This document shows, piece by piece, positions 9,324-17,886 of a stretch of DNA of 64,000 nt. Source of the DNA: Burkholderiales bacterium Ga0077547. Lineage in GTDB: Bacteria; Pseudomonadota; Gammaproteobacteria; Burkholderiales; Burkholderiaceae_C. Location: positions 1-64,000 of the forward strand of contig LNEY01000021.1 of the NCBI GenBank assembly GCA_001464195.1. Direction: 5' to 3'. A program made the translations under genes and the position numbers. Under the pieces are notes generated by a model. The model was not told the origin of the DNA. It made no database searches and saw only the letters and a list, made by a program, of their open reading frames with translations. Numbering within the stretch: position 1 is the first letter of the stretch; every line of letters begins with the position of its first letter.

Positions 9324-9962
9324 TCAGCGTCGCATGGGGAGGGTGACTGCTCCGCCATCTTGGGTGGAAGCAGGACCGACGGCCTGCAACGCCAGCACCA
9401 GCACCGAGGCGGCCACCATCCACGATCCGACGACACGGATCAACACCGTGACCCACGGGCGTTTGCACTCTTCGAGCAAGGTCGCGCCGCTGATCGGGTA
9501 CAGGCAGGCACCGAGCCAGGTACCGGCGAGCGCGGCATATCGGCTGGCGCCCTGCAGGCTCTCGGGATTGGAGCCGAGACCGATGCCCAGGCCGATGCCA
9601 GCGGCCAGCAGCGGGTGAAGCGAATGGGGAAGCGGGCGTGCCGCCACCACGGCCAGACCTGTCAGCGCAGCAGCCACCAGCAGCGCGGTATCGGTAGGTA
9701 CGGAGAAGCCCATCGTGGCTGCCGTCAGACCAGTCGCTGTGGCAGCCGCCAATGACAGCAAGGTCGGGTTCGATGCCCGCATGCCTCGCTGCGCCATCAG
9801 CAGCAGCAGCGACAACAACGCGACGATGTGCGCAGGCTCGAACAAGGGGTGCAGAAATCCCCCCATGAAGTCACCCAAGCCCTGGACTGAACCGTGCGCA
9901 TGCGCGCGCGGCCCCAGCAGAAGCAGCGCGAGCCCCAGCGCGAGACGATGCAGCGTCACCAT
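9324..9962 (-). CDS. HupE/UreJ-like membrane protein (first paralogue)
   Basis: A 212-residue multi-span membrane protein with a signal-like N-terminus ending in AHAHGS and the HupE-type motif HPLFEPAHIVALLSLLLL after it. HupE/UreJ proteins are nickel or related metal permeases. The start at 9962 overlaps the end of the upstream paralogue by 7 bp, indicating coupling; a longer in-frame extension upstream is Arg-rich and unlikely. It is more diverged from the family than its neighbour. Metal specificity (Ni, Co or Zn) cannot be read directly. Confidence 0.8.
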   Translation of the reverse strand: MVTLHRLALGLALLLLGPRAHAHGSVQGLGDFMGGFLHPLFEPAHIVALLSLLLLMAQRGMRASNPTLLSLAAATATGLTAATMGFSVPTDTALLVAAALTGLAVVAARPLPHSLHPLLAAGIGLGIGLGSNPESLQGASRYAALAGTWLGACLYPISGATLLEECKRPWVTVLIRVVGSWMVAASVLVLALQAVGPASTQDGGAVTLPMRR

Positions 9963-10546
9963 GCGTGAAAGAGGAAGCCGCAGCCGCCGAGTGCAATGGC
10001 GCCGCCCAAGGCGCGAATCACCGTGGTGCCCGCTGACCAACGCGTCATTGCTCCGATGGCAATACCGCACAGGTGCAGCAGCCCTGTGGCCACCACGAAG
10101 CCCAGGCTGTAGGCCATCGGGTCGGCGGCAGTCGGCAACTCGGTGCCGTGGGCATGACCATGAAAGATGGCAAAGGCGCCAACGATCACCGCGGCCACCC
10201 CGATGGGCGGCCGAATGGCACCGGCCACCATGCCGCCGATCACAATGGCTGAGATCGCGATGCCGATTTCAACCCCGGGCAGCGGCACCCCCATCACCCC
10301 CAGGGCCCCGCCGAACGCCATGACCAGAGGGAACACCACCGGCAAGACCCAGATCGCCGGCGCGCCGAGAAAGGCACCCCACAGGCCCACCGCGACCATC
10401 GCAATCACGTGATCCCAGCCGAGGATCGGGTGCATGAAGCCGGTGGCAAAGCCACCCACCGTGCCGCCGTCCGTGTGGGCGTGAGCGACGGGCAACCAGA
10501 CCATCAGCGCCAGCGCGCACAGCCATCTGCCTTGTTTGTTGGTCAT
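9956..10546 (-). CDS. HupE/UreJ family metal permease
   Basis: A 196-residue membrane protein. A signal peptide ends at VAHAHTDGG and is followed by the family signature HPILGWDHVIAMVAVGLWG; several further hydrophobic segments include a FHGHAHGTELP loop with His residues. The family mediates nickel or cobalt uptake, and some members sit in zinc-regulated operons with TonB-dependent receptors, as here. The gene lies 46 bp downstream of the receptor gene and overlaps the second hupE-like gene, so all three are probably cotranscribed. Confidence 0.87.
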   Translation of the reverse strand: MTNKQGRWLCALALMVWLPVAHAHTDGGTVGGFATGFMHPILGWDHVIAMVAVGLWGAFLGAPAIWVLPVVFPLVMAFGGALGVMGVPLPGVEIGIAISAIVIGGMVAGAIRPPIGVAAVIVGAFAIFHGHAHGTELPTAADPMAYSLGFVVATGLLHLCGIAIGAMTRWSAGTTVIRALGGAIALGGCGFLFHAW

Positions 10547-10592
10547 CGATGACGACTCCGTTTTTGAGAGGGGTTGGCAAGCGCGCAGACGT

Positions 10593-12713
10593 TCAGAACT
10601 CCATCACCATCGTCACGCGGAAAGAACGTGATTCCAGCGGATGGAAATGGAAATCATCCACACCACCAGCAGCCTCGCCAGGAAGACGCGAGGTGTAGTA
10701 ATAGTCGATCGACGAATCCTTGCGGTTCGTCAGGTTGAAGCCCTCCAGCTCGATCTTGATGCTGGGCGTGATCTTGTAGCCGATGCGCCCATTCAGACTG
10801 GCGGTGCTGTCGGAGCGCACGCTGTTGTCTTCGAGCAGAGGGCGGGGGCCGAAGTAGCGCAGTTGCAGCGCACCGAACCAGGGTCCGAGGTTGTCGACAG
10901 AGGCCGCCAGCGACGCAACGCCCTCGACCGAGCCCGGGATGCGCCTGCCGGAGCCGTCGTCGCTGCGAAAGCGGGCGCGGGCGTAGGCCACGTCTGCATC
11001 CACGGTCAGCCAGTTCGACAACTTGTAGTAATTGGCCAATTCGAAGCCGATGCGGCGGCTGGCACGGCCCGCCTCGGTGTTCCCCGCGTCGCCGATGAAC
11101 ACGAGCTCCGAATCGAAGTCGAGCCGGTACAGCGCCAGCGAAGTTTGCAGGCCCGGCAAGGGTTCGGTGCGCACACCGACCTCATAGCCCTTTGATCGCA
11201 CCAGTGGCGACACCCGGGCCACTGGATCTCCCGATTTCGGGTCGAGCCTGATGGTGGTGCCGCGTGCGTCGTTGCTGTGGAAACCACCGCCTGCATTGAC
11301 ATAGAACTCGGTGCGGCTCCAGGGTCCGAAGATCAGCGCGAGCTTCGGGTTCACGATGCCTGCGGTCCTGTTGCCCGAATTGGCGTCGTTGTCACTGTCC
11401 ACATCGAATCGGTAGGTGTCACCGCGCACGCCGACGACGGTGCGAAACCAGGGCAGCCAGCGGGTGGCGTTTTCAGCATAGACACCGACGCTGCGCTCGA
11501 CCACATGGTCGAGCCGCGTCGTCGACACCACACGCCGCGCTTGCGTGGAGAGCAGGCCGTTGAAGATGTTGTCGTTCTGGAGTTGCAGGCCCAGGGTGTT
11601 CTGGCTGTCCAGTCCAACGCCGGGTTGGAACCAGCTGTGGCTGAGGTTCAGCCCGAACGTGAGGCGGCGGTCGCGCTGCTCGAACTGGTCACCGCGCACC
11701 GGGTCGTCGAGGAAATAGGTGAAGTTGGAAAACAGATCGAGCTTGGAATCGATGAAGTACGCGTTGACTTGCGTGTTGCTGGTCTCGGCGCTCTGCCGCC
11801 ATGCACCTGAGAGGCTGTAGCGGTGCGCCTTGCCACCATCGCTCGGGTCGATCAGATCGAAGCGGCCCAGACTTCCGTCGTCCACCGCGCGCCTGGGGAT
11901 CTGATCGGTGGCATTCCAGTGCGCCCGATAGGCCATCCCGGTCACATTGAAGCCACTGCTGGCGTTGCCTTCGCTGTACCGTAGAACACTGTTGAACTTG
12001 CGATATTTGTCTGGCCGATCGAACGGACCATCGTTGTTCAAGCCTTCGATGGCGTACAGCAGGTGGCCGTTGCCGAAAGCGGGCGAATCGGCCAGCAAGA
12101 CGCGGCGGTAGCCGTTTTCGCCGAGGCCAACCGACGCGATGCCTTTGTCCAGCGTGTCGGTGTATCTCACATTGACCGCACCCGCCGACGAGAAGTCGCC
12201 TTCGCTGGCGAAGTAGGGCCCCTTCTTGTACTCCAGACCGGAGGCCAGTTCGGGGATCAGAAAGTTCACATCGGTCCAGCCTTGGCCGTGCCCGTGTGTG
12301 CGCTGATTGACCAGCATGCCGTCGACCGTGGTGCGCAGGTCGGTGCCGTGGTCGAGGTTGAACCCTCGCAGGTAGAACTGGTTGGCCTTGCCCTCGCCGC
12401 TGTGCTGACTGACGATCAGACCCGGCGCCGATTCGAGCAATTCGCCGGGGCGGTAGACCGTGCGCGCGTCGAGCTGCTTCTTGGTCACCGTGCCGACGCT
12501 GGCCGAATCGGCCACGCCGACCAGGCTGGGTGTCGTGCTGCCTTTGATGACCACTGTTTCCAACGTTTGTTCGCCGCCGGCCCAGGCCGCTGGTGCAAGC
12601 AAGGTCAAGCCAGCGCATGAGAACGTTTGAACCACCGCGTCGACAGCGATGCGTGCACGGCGAGGAGAGGGCAGGCGCGAGCGTGGTCGCGCAAAGGGGG
12701 GAGCGAGTTTCAA
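10593..12713 (-). CDS. TonB-dependent outer membrane receptor
   Basis: A 706-residue outer-membrane receptor. It has a long N-terminal signal region ending near PAAWAGGE, a TonB-box-like ETVVIKG, a plug domain (YRPGELLESAPGLIVSQHSGEG, then FYLRGFNLDHGTDL) and a barrel ending in a terminal aromatic (MVMEF). The plug contains QRTHGHGQGW, a His-bearing loop. Next to HupE/UreJ permeases and His-rich proteins it probably imports a chelated metal (Zn, Ni or Co). A 164-bp gap to the next upstream gene on the same strand holds no gene. Confidence 0.88.
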   Translation of the reverse strand: MKLAPPFARPRSRLPSPRRARIAVDAVVQTFSCAGLTLLAPAAWAGGEQTLETVVIKGSTTPSLVGVADSASVGTVTKKQLDARTVYRPGELLESAPGLIVSQHSGEGKANQFYLRGFNLDHGTDLRTTVDGMLVNQRTHGHGQGWTDVNFLIPELASGLEYKKGPYFASEGDFSSAGAVNVRYTDTLDKGIASVGLGENGYRRVLLADSPAFGNGHLLYAIEGLNNDGPFDRPDKYRKFNSVLRYSEGNASSGFNVTGMAYRAHWNATDQIPRRAVDDGSLGRFDLIDPSDGGKAHRYSLSGAWRQSAETSNTQVNAYFIDSKLDLFSNFTYFLDDPVRGDQFEQRDRRLTFGLNLSHSWFQPGVGLDSQNTLGLQLQNDNIFNGLLSTQARRVVSTTRLDHVVERSVGVYAENATRWLPWFRTVVGVRGDTYRFDVDSDNDANSGNRTAGIVNPKLALIFGPWSRTEFYVNAGGGFHSNDARGTTIRLDPKSGDPVARVSPLVRSKGYEVGVRTEPLPGLQTSLALYRLDFDSELVFIGDAGNTEAGRASRRIGFELANYYKLSNWLTVDADVAYARARFRSDDGSGRRIPGSVEGVASLAASVDNLGPWFGALQLRYFGPRPLLEDNSVRSDSTASLNGRIGYKITPSIKIELEGFNLTNRKDSSIDYYYTSRLPGEAAGGVDDFHFHPLESRSFRVTMVMEF

Positions 12714-12877
12714 TGGAGTCTCCGCGCGCAGACAGCGCGTGGCTGCCTGCGTGATGCAAGGTGTCGTGACTCCCGCGTGATCGCTTGACGAAATCCGACG
12801 GCTTTAGCGGCGGCTGTCAGGTCTGCGAGGGCAGTGCGGGATCGGTGAGCTGTGTGGCACCCGCGGTGCCGCTGTGC

Positions 12878-13378
12878 TCACGCTTGCGGAGGACGCTCCA
12901 GCGGTGGCGTGATGTGGGAATTGAACGGGCTGGCCCTGGCGTCGGCCCAGTCCTGTGACCGTGGCTCAATGGCCTGGATCTCGAACGCAACCATCGGCCA
13001 TCCCAGATCGTGGGCGCTGCGGATCAGCGTGGCATGGGGGTTGGGGGACGAGACGCTGCCGCTGTCGGCCACATGGATCACGCCGGGCTGGACGAATTCG
13101 TGTTCGTGCTCCTGCGGATCGAGGTGGTTCAGCGCGGCATCGCTGGTGGGATCGAAGATTTCGGGCAGGTAGCGGTGCCCGTCCAGATCGCTCACAGACC
13201 TCGGCTGGGGCTCTGCCGAAGCCAGGTGGAAGTGATGACCGCCCAGCACCCGCTCAACCGACAAGGCCAGCCCCTGCGCACCCATGCAGCACGCCACGAT
13301 GCACAAAGCAAGCCGGCGACACCAGGCGGTGACCGCAGACCGGAGGCCGGTGGTACGGAATTGAGAATTCGCGAACAT
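12878..13378 (-). CDS. Hypothetical secreted protein of metal locus
   Basis: A 166-residue protein with an N-terminal hydrophobic segment (LALCIVACCMGAQGLALS) that could be a signal peptide, and scattered His residues afterwards (LGGHHFHLAS, LDPQEHEHEFV). No family recognised. The ATG at 13378 is preferred over an upstream GTG at 13414. It is the first gene of the reverse-strand metal run, facing the ArsR-type regulator, so it is probably controlled from the shared promoter region at 13379-13546. A periplasmic metal-binding role is only an inference. Confidence 0.65.
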   Translation of the reverse strand: MFANSQFRTTGLRSAVTAWCRRLALCIVACCMGAQGLALSVERVLGGHHFHLASAEPQPRSVSDLDGHRYLPEIFDPTSDAALNHLDPQEHEHEFVQPGVIHVADSGSVSSPNPHATLIRSAHDLGWPMVAFEIQAIEPRSQDWADARASPFNSHITPPLERPPQA

Positions 13379-13513
13379 CGTTCGATGCAAGTTTCGGCCC
13401 GGGAGTTGGCACACGTTTCGTCTCGGCCGTCGTGACTGTCATACGCAACGAGAGCTCTTTTGGATGCACTGTGAGTTGGGTCTGCTCAGAGGCGCATCGG
13501 ATTGACCGCCTTG

Positions 13514-13531
13514 AGTGATCAATCTATCATT
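13514..13531. promoter_or_regulatory. Candidate ArsR/SmtB-type operator
   Basis: An imperfect palindrome with outer halves GTGAT and ATCAT (AGTGATCAATCTATCATT) lies in the AT-rich divergent region, 16 bp upstream of the arsR-type start codon. Its size and position fit an autoregulatory site for that metal sensor, which might also control the reverse-strand transport genes. Confidence 0.45.
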
Positions 13532-13546
13532 CCAAAGAAATTCAGA

Positions 13547-13909
13547 ATGAAAAAGCCTTCGAAGCCCGTCAGCGACACATGCCAGCACGAGCCCCGCTCC
13601 AGCAGCGCGAGCCCTGAGTATTTGCCCAGGCAATTGGAGGTGGCCGCCAGCCTTTGCAAGGCGATGGCCGATCCATCGCGCTTGCGGCTGCTGATTTGGC
13701 TTTCCCAAGGCGAGATGTGCGTATCGGAGTTGGTCGAGCGAGCTGACGCGAAGCTCGGAAGCGTCTCTGCGCGCTTGCAGCTGCTGTTCAACGCGCGTCT
13801 CGTGACGCGACGACGCGAAACCAAGCATGTGTATTACGCGCTGGCAGACAAACATGTCCATGATCTGCTCAGCAATGTCCTGCATCACGCGGCAGAAGTC
13901 TCTGCCTGA
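13547..13909 (+). CDS. ArsR/SmtB family metal-responsive repressor
   Basis: A 120-residue winged-helix regulator: KAMADPSRLRLLIWLSQGEMCVSELVERADAKLGSVSARLQLL covers the DNA-binding helices (in pieces, residues about 40-85), and RRRETKHVYYAL is the beta wing. The C-terminal helix carries DKHVHDLLSNVLHHAAE, whose His/Asp spacing resembles the alpha-5 metal site of zinc/cobalt sensors such as SmtB and CzrA. The N-terminus also has a Cys-His pair (DTCQHEP). The ATG at 13547 is preferred to a TTG at 13502. Divergent from the transport genes and upstream of a His-rich protein. Confidence 0.85.
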   Translation: MKKPSKPVSDTCQHEPRSSSASPEYLPRQLEVAASLCKAMADPSRLRLLIWLSQGEMCVSELVERADAKLGSVSARLQLLFNARLVTRRRETKHVYYALADKHVHDLLSNVLHHAAEVSA

Positions 13910-13944
13910 GTGCTGCCCTATTCACCACCCCCTGGAGCCCTGAC

Positions 13945-14298
13945 ATGACCAAGTGCAATCAAAGCCATCACGACCACCATGAACACCAGCACGGCCCGCA
14001 ATGTGGCCATGTGGCGATACAGCATGAAGGGCACATCGACTATCTCCACGATGGTCATCTCCACCATGCACATGGCGACCATGTGGATGAGCACGTGCTT
14101 GCGGTCTCGCCGACCAATCCGAGCACTTGCACGCCAAAACACGCCTGCGCCTCACACGCTGCGGATCACGTTCATGGGCCTGGCTGCGGTCACCCAGCGG
14201 TGCCTCACGGCGACCATGTGGACTATCTGGTCAATGGCCACTTGCACCACCCGCATGGCGATCACTGCGACGACCACGGGCCCGTCACCCTGGCGTGA
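13945..14298 (+). CDS. His-rich two-repeat metal-binding protein
   Basis: A 117-residue, Gly/His/Asp-rich protein built of two similar units of about 36 residues. Each has the pattern HGPxCGHxAxxHxxHxDYL, followed by xxGHLHHxHGDHxDxH. The units share one Cys and many His at the same spacing, separated by a linker with two more Cys. No signal peptide is seen, so a cytoplasmic store, buffer or chaperone for Zn/Ni is inferred. It follows the ArsR-type regulator by 35 bp and is probably in its operon. Proteins of this pattern occur near zinc or nickel genes in related bacteria but have no assigned function that I know. Confidence 0.82.
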   Translation: MTKCNQSHHDHHEHQHGPQCGHVAIQHEGHIDYLHDGHLHHAHGDHVDEHVLAVSPTNPSTCTPKHACASHAADHVHGPGCGHPAVPHGDHVDYLVNGHLHHPHGDHCDDHGPVTLA

Positions 14299-14391
14299 AC
14301 CCCGGCGACCTGCCTGGCGGCTTGCAATCGCTGCAGCGACCGTACAAGGTCAGTTCTTGCCGGTCAACGGTTAACCCCTAGCGCGCCCAAC

Positions 14392-14419
14392 GCGCCATCA
14401 GGCTCTTTCCCGATGGCGC
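14392..14419 (+). terminator. Hairpin after the His-rich protein gene (possible terminator)
   Basis: GCGCCATC and GATGGCGC form a perfect 8-bp stem with a 12-base loop between the His-rich gene and the antiporter gene. There is no clear T-run, so it may be a weak terminator or an mRNA-stabilising hairpin. Confidence 0.35.
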
Positions 14420-14486
14420 TGGCGTTGCGGTAGAAACGGTCTCGGCGACACTTCGGTGCGTCAACCCGCTTTCTCACGCAGATTCC

Positions 14487-15737
14487 ATGTCTCCCATCGA
14501 ACTCATCGCTGCTGTCATCTTTGCGATCGCGCTGCTGCACACCTTTTCGGTCAAGTACTTCGAGCAGCTCGCTCATCGCAGTCCCCGTCATGCCGGGCTG
14601 TTCCATCTGCTCGGCGAGGTCGAGGTGGTGTTCGGCTTCTGGGCCTTTGTCCTCCTCGCGCTGATGGCGCTGGTCGTCGGCGGCGAGCAGGCCATTGCCT
14701 ACGCAGAGTCTCGGAAGTACACCGAGCCGCTGTTCGTCTTCGTCATCATGGTCGTGGCGGCGTCGCGCCCGGTGCTGGAGGCCATCAAGTCGCTGATCGA
14801 GAAGGTGGCCCGGCTGATGCCGCTGCGCACCGCGGTGGCGCGCGTCTGGTTGTGCCTGGCGCTGGTGCCGCTGATCGGCTCGCTGATCACGGAGCCCGCG
14901 GCGATGACGCTGGCCGCGCTGATGCTGGCGCCACTGGTGTTTCGCCCCGGCACCCCTGAGCGGCTGAAGTACGGTGCCCTGGGGGTGTTGTTCGTCAATG
15001 TGTCGATTGGCGGCACGCTGACGTCGTTCGCAGCGCCACCGGTGTTGATGGTGGCGTCCACCTGGCAGTGGGACAGCGCCTACATGGCCAGTGTGTTCGG
15101 TTGGCGGGCCGCGATCGCGGTCGTCATCAATGCGACGGTGGTGACTGCGCTGCTCAGTCGGCACCTGACCGAGCCCGCAGAGCACCTGCCTGGCGACCGC
15201 ACGCCACCCATTCCTCTGGCGGTCACGGCGGTGCACCTGCTGGTGCTGTCGGTGGTGGTCGCGTTTGCGCACCACCCGGTGATCTTCCTCGGCGTGTTCA
15301 TGCTGTTCTTGGGTTTCACGCAGGCGTACGCGCGCCATCAGAGCCCACTGATCCTGAAAGAGGCGCTGCTGGTCGGCTTCTTCCTGGCCGGCCTGGTCAT
15401 CCTGGGCGGCATGCAGCAATGGTGGTTGCAGCCCATCGTGTCGAGCCTGAATCCGACCCAGCTGTTCTTCGGAGCGCTGGGGCTGACCGCGATCACCGAC
15501 AACGCGGCACTGACCTACCTGGGCTCGCTGATCGAAGGCATGAGCGACGCCGCCAAGTACATGCTCGTCGCAGGTGCGGTGGCCGGTGGCGGCCTGACGG
15601 TGATTGCGAATGCGCCCAACCCGGCGGGCGTCACCTTGCTGAAGAACGGCTTCAACGATCACTCGATTGGCGCGGGTGGCCTGTTGTTGGGGGCATTGCT
15701 GCCGACAGCGGTCGCAGCCACCCTGTTCCTGCTGTGA
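14487..15737 (+). CDS. Putative Na+/H+ antiporter-like membrane protein
   Basis: A 416-residue protein with about ten to twelve hydrophobic segments. It resembles the putative Na+/H+ antiporter family (PF07399 type), with conserved-looking polar stretches [38 protein letters not shown] and [18 protein letters not shown], followed by ANAPNPAG. The paired TEPAAMT and TDNAALT segments suggest an inverted-repeat ion-transporter fold. It is preceded by a short leader of about 190 bp without a gene and is followed by the bufferin promoter. The ion is not established. Confidence 0.8.
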   Translation: MSPIELIAAVIFAIALLHTFSVKYFEQLAHRSPRHAGLFHLLGEVEVVFGFWAFVLLALMALVVGGEQAIAYAESRKYTEPLFVFVIMVVAASRPVLEAIKSLIEKVARLMPLRTAVARVWLCLALVPLIGSLITEPAAMTLAALMLAPLVFRPGTPERLKYGALGVLFVNVSIGGTLTSFAAPPVLMVASTWQWDSAYMASVFGWRAAIAVVINATVVTALLSRHLTEPAEHLPGDRTPPIPLAVTAVHLLVLSVVVAFAHHPVIFLGVFMLFLGFTQAYARHQSPLILKEALLVGFFLAGLVILGGMQQWWLQPIVSSLNPTQLFFGALGLTAITDNAALTYLGSLIEGMSDAAKYMLVAGAVAGGGLTVIANAPNPAGVTLLKNGFNDHSIGAGGLLLGALLPTAVAATLFLL

Positions 15738-15774
15738 TCAATGCCCCACACGGCACAATGTTCTCGGCTTCAGG

Positions 15775-15803
15775 GGCTGTAAGAGCGCCCCATTCAGCGC
15801 GAC
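15775..15803 (+). promoter_or_regulatory. Candidate ECF-sigma promoter of the first bufferin operon
   Basis: GGCTGTAAG, a 16-base spacer and CGAC lie 71 bp upstream of bufA1. The same two elements with the same spacer occur upstream of bufA2 (18436-18464) and the spacers are unrelated. A GTAA-type -35 and CGA-type -10 element is typical of ECF sigma factors, and bufferin operons of other bacteria are known to be ECF-sigma controlled. Confidence 0.75.
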
Positions 15804-15874
15804 CCATGCGGGTGAGTGCCGATGAAACCGGACACCGCCATCCACCCAACCCCATCCACACCCTGGAGAATCTC

Positions 15875-16153
15875 ATGAACCACCGCCTCATCGCCTCTTC
15901 CGCCTTGGCCTCCGTCCTTGCCATGGGTCTGCTGTCGACCGCATCAGCCGCGGATGCACCTCCCAAGGAGAAGTGCTTCGGCATCGCGAAGGCCGGCGCC
16001 AATGATTGCGGCAACCTGTCGGGCACGCACTCCTGCGCAGGCCAGTCCACCGTGGACAACAGCCCTGAAGAGTGGAAGTTCGTCGCCAAGGGCACATGCG
16101 CCTCTTTGGGCGGCAAAACGACCGAAGAAGCCAAGAAGGCATTCAAGAAGTAA
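15875..16153 (+). CDS. bufA1: BufA1-type bufferin precursor (DUF2282)
   Basis: A 92-residue precursor with a clear signal peptide ([18 protein letters not shown], cleavage near ASA-AD) and the DUF2282 core containing [24 protein letters not shown] and [13 protein letters not shown]. The four Cys (residues 34, 45, 53, 73) are those conserved in BufA1 peptides, where the partner DUF692 oxidase modifies cysteines to give exported copper-binding RiPPs. It heads the operon bufA1-bufB-bufC-doxX, 18 bp before bufB, and has a GGAG ribosome-binding site. Confidence 0.9.
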   Translation: MNHRLIASSALASVLAMGLLSTASAADAPPKEKCFGIAKAGANDCGNLSGTHSCAGQSTVDNSPEEWKFVAKGTCASLGGKTTEEAKKAFKK

Positions 16154-16171
16154 GGCGTTCAGGCGCGCGCC

Positions 16172-17035
16172 ATGGCCGCATCCGCAACGCCTGCGCGCCT
16201 TGCGGGAATCGGCCTGCGGCACCCGCATTACAAACGCGTCGTCGAAGAGCAGCCCGCCGTCGGTTTCGTCGAGGTTCATTCAGAGAACTTCTACGCCGAC
16301 GGCGGTGCTGCGTTGGCCGTGCTCGATGCAGCACGTGAACATTACCCGGTCAGCCTGCATGGGGTCGGGTTGGCGCTGGGCTCGGCGGTCGGTGTCGATG
16401 CATGGCACCTCGATCAGCTTGAACGACTGGTCCAGCGGATAGACCCTTTGCGCGTGTCAGACCACGCCTGTTTTGCACGCGCGCCGACGCGCGACGCGGG
16501 TCCGGTGCTGCATGCCAGCGATTTGCTGCCCATCGCCCACAACGAAGCCTCGCTGACCCTCCTGGCCGGCAACGTGAGTCGGGTGCAGGACCGGCTGCGG
16601 CGACCGCTGCTGATCGAGAACCTGTCGGCCTATCTCTCGTTCGATGACAACACGCTGGCCGAGGCCGAGTTTCTGGCCTCGCTGTGCCAACGCAGTGGCT
16701 GCAGCCTGCTGCTCGATGTCAACAACCTGATGGTGAATGCGCTCAACGAGCGTGTGCCCGACCCCCTGGCGCACGGGCGTGCATTCATTGATGCGTTGCC
16801 GGCGGGCGTCGTCGGGGAGATCCATCTGGCGGGCTACTGCGAGACGCCAGACATCGTGATCGACGACCATGGCAGCCTTGTTCGGCCCGACGTGTGGGCG
16901 CTGTACGAGCACGCCTTGCAGCGTTTCGGCGCAGTGCCCACCCTGATCGAATGGGACACCGATGTGCCACCCCTCGAGGTGTTGCTGGGCGAGGCCCAGC
17001 AGGCCACGGATCGTCTGGCTCGGGTGCACGCATGA
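16172..17035 (+). CDS. bufB: DUF692 MNIO enzyme, bufferin-modifying (BufB, first copy)
   Basis: A 287-residue TIM-barrel multinuclear non-haem iron oxidase. Family landmarks visible in order are GIGLRHPHYKRV, VEVHSENFYADGG, LHGVGLALGS, RVSDHACFA, PIAHNEASL, IENLSAYLSF, LLLDVNNLMVNA, EIHLAGY and LIEWDTDVPPLEVLL. The His, Asp, Glu and Asn residues in these motifs form the iron site in known members. With the DUF2063 partner it would oxidise Cys residues of BufA1. It overlaps bufC by 4 bp (ATGA). Confidence 0.92.
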   Translation: MAASATPARLAGIGLRHPHYKRVVEEQPAVGFVEVHSENFYADGGAALAVLDAAREHYPVSLHGVGLALGSAVGVDAWHLDQLERLVQRIDPLRVSDHACFARAPTRDAGPVLHASDLLPIAHNEASLTLLAGNVSRVQDRLRRPLLIENLSAYLSFDDNTLAEAEFLASLCQRSGCSLLLDVNNLMVNALNERVPDPLAHGRAFIDALPAGVVGEIHLAGYCETPDIVIDDHGSLVRPDVWALYEHALQRFGAVPTLIEWDTDVPPLEVLLGEAQQATDRLARVHA

Positions 17036-17862
17036 GCCAGGCTGACGACATCGGCATCGCCCGCGAGGCGGCACGTCAGCAGGCGCTGGTGGCCGCGTTG
17101 TGGACGGCGGGTCCCCACGCCAGCGTCCCGCTGAACGGCTGGTGTCGCAACAGCCCGGTGACCGTGGCGCGAGGCCTGCAGGCTTACCGTGCCAACGGCG
17201 GCGCCAATGCGGCGCGTGCGTTGGCGACGGCGTACCCGACGGTGTGTGCGTTGATCGGAGACGACGATTTTCAGCACCTGGCGCGCGAATTGTGGTTCGC
17301 CCAGCCGCCCGTGCGGGGAGATCTCGCGCAATGGGGCGAGCATCTGCCGGCATGGCTGAAGGCACACGCCGCCCTGGGTGACTGGCCCTATCTTGCGGAC
17401 TGCGCTCGGCTGGATTGGGCCGTGCATCAATGCGGGCGCGCGGCCGATGCCGAGCTGGACGCGCCCTCGATCGCCCGGCTCGGCGACACCGACCCCGAGC
17501 GACTGCACCTGGTGTTGCACCCAGGACTCGCGGTGGTGGCGTCTTCCTGGCCGATCGCCACGATTCACGACGCCCACCGTGACGGTGCCCAAGCCGAGCT
17601 GCTGTCCAGCGCGCGTGAGGCTTTGCTGGCCGGCGTGGGCGAGTCCGCGCTGGTGTTTCGATCAGGGTGGAGCGCGCAGGTGCGCTGCGTCGACCACGCA
17701 ACCGCCATCTGGACGCAGCATCTGCTGGCAGGTGACTCCCTGGCAGCCGCCATGGAGGAGGTGTCGGCGGCCTGCGTTGACGATTCGTTCGACTTGGCGG
17801 CCTGGCTCGGTGCGGCGCTGGCGTCGGGCTGGCTGAAAGGAATCACGGTCGCAGACGACTGA
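17032..17862 (+). CDS. bufC: DUF2063 bufferin precursor-recognition partner (BufC, first copy)
   Basis: A 276-residue protein with the N-terminal DUF2063 helical domain (about residues 10-105, with GLQAYRANGGANAARALATA and YPTVCALIGDDDF) and a more variable C-terminal part rich in Ala/Leu. In MNIO systems this partner is thought to bind the leader or core of the precursor and present it to the oxidase. Its ATG overlaps the bufB stop, so the two are translationally coupled. A longer reading frame beginning within bufB at 16894 is not needed. Confidence 0.88.
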   Translation: MSQADDIGIAREAARQQALVAALWTAGPHASVPLNGWCRNSPVTVARGLQAYRANGGANAARALATAYPTVCALIGDDDFQHLARELWFAQPPVRGDLAQWGEHLPAWLKAHAALGDWPYLADCARLDWAVHQCGRAADAELDAPSIARLGDTDPERLHLVLHPGLAVVASSWPIATIHDAHRDGAQAELLSSAREALLAGVGESALVFRSGWSAQVRCVDHATAIWTQHLLAGDSLAAAMEEVSAACVDDSFDLAAWLGAALASGWLKGITVADD

Positions 17863-17886
17863 GCGGGGTCAACCTGGAGCACGTCG

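Noticed and set aside
13502-13546. Longer arsR-type protein starting at TTG 13502
   Set aside because: It would include the operator-like palindrome in the coding region and has no better ribosome-binding site than the ATG at 13547.
14364-15662. Long reverse-strand open frame (432 codons) opposite the antiporter gene
   Set aside because: Arg/Gln/His-rich, low-complexity translation without any domain; it is the mirror of a well-supported membrane protein, as expected in a high-GC genome.
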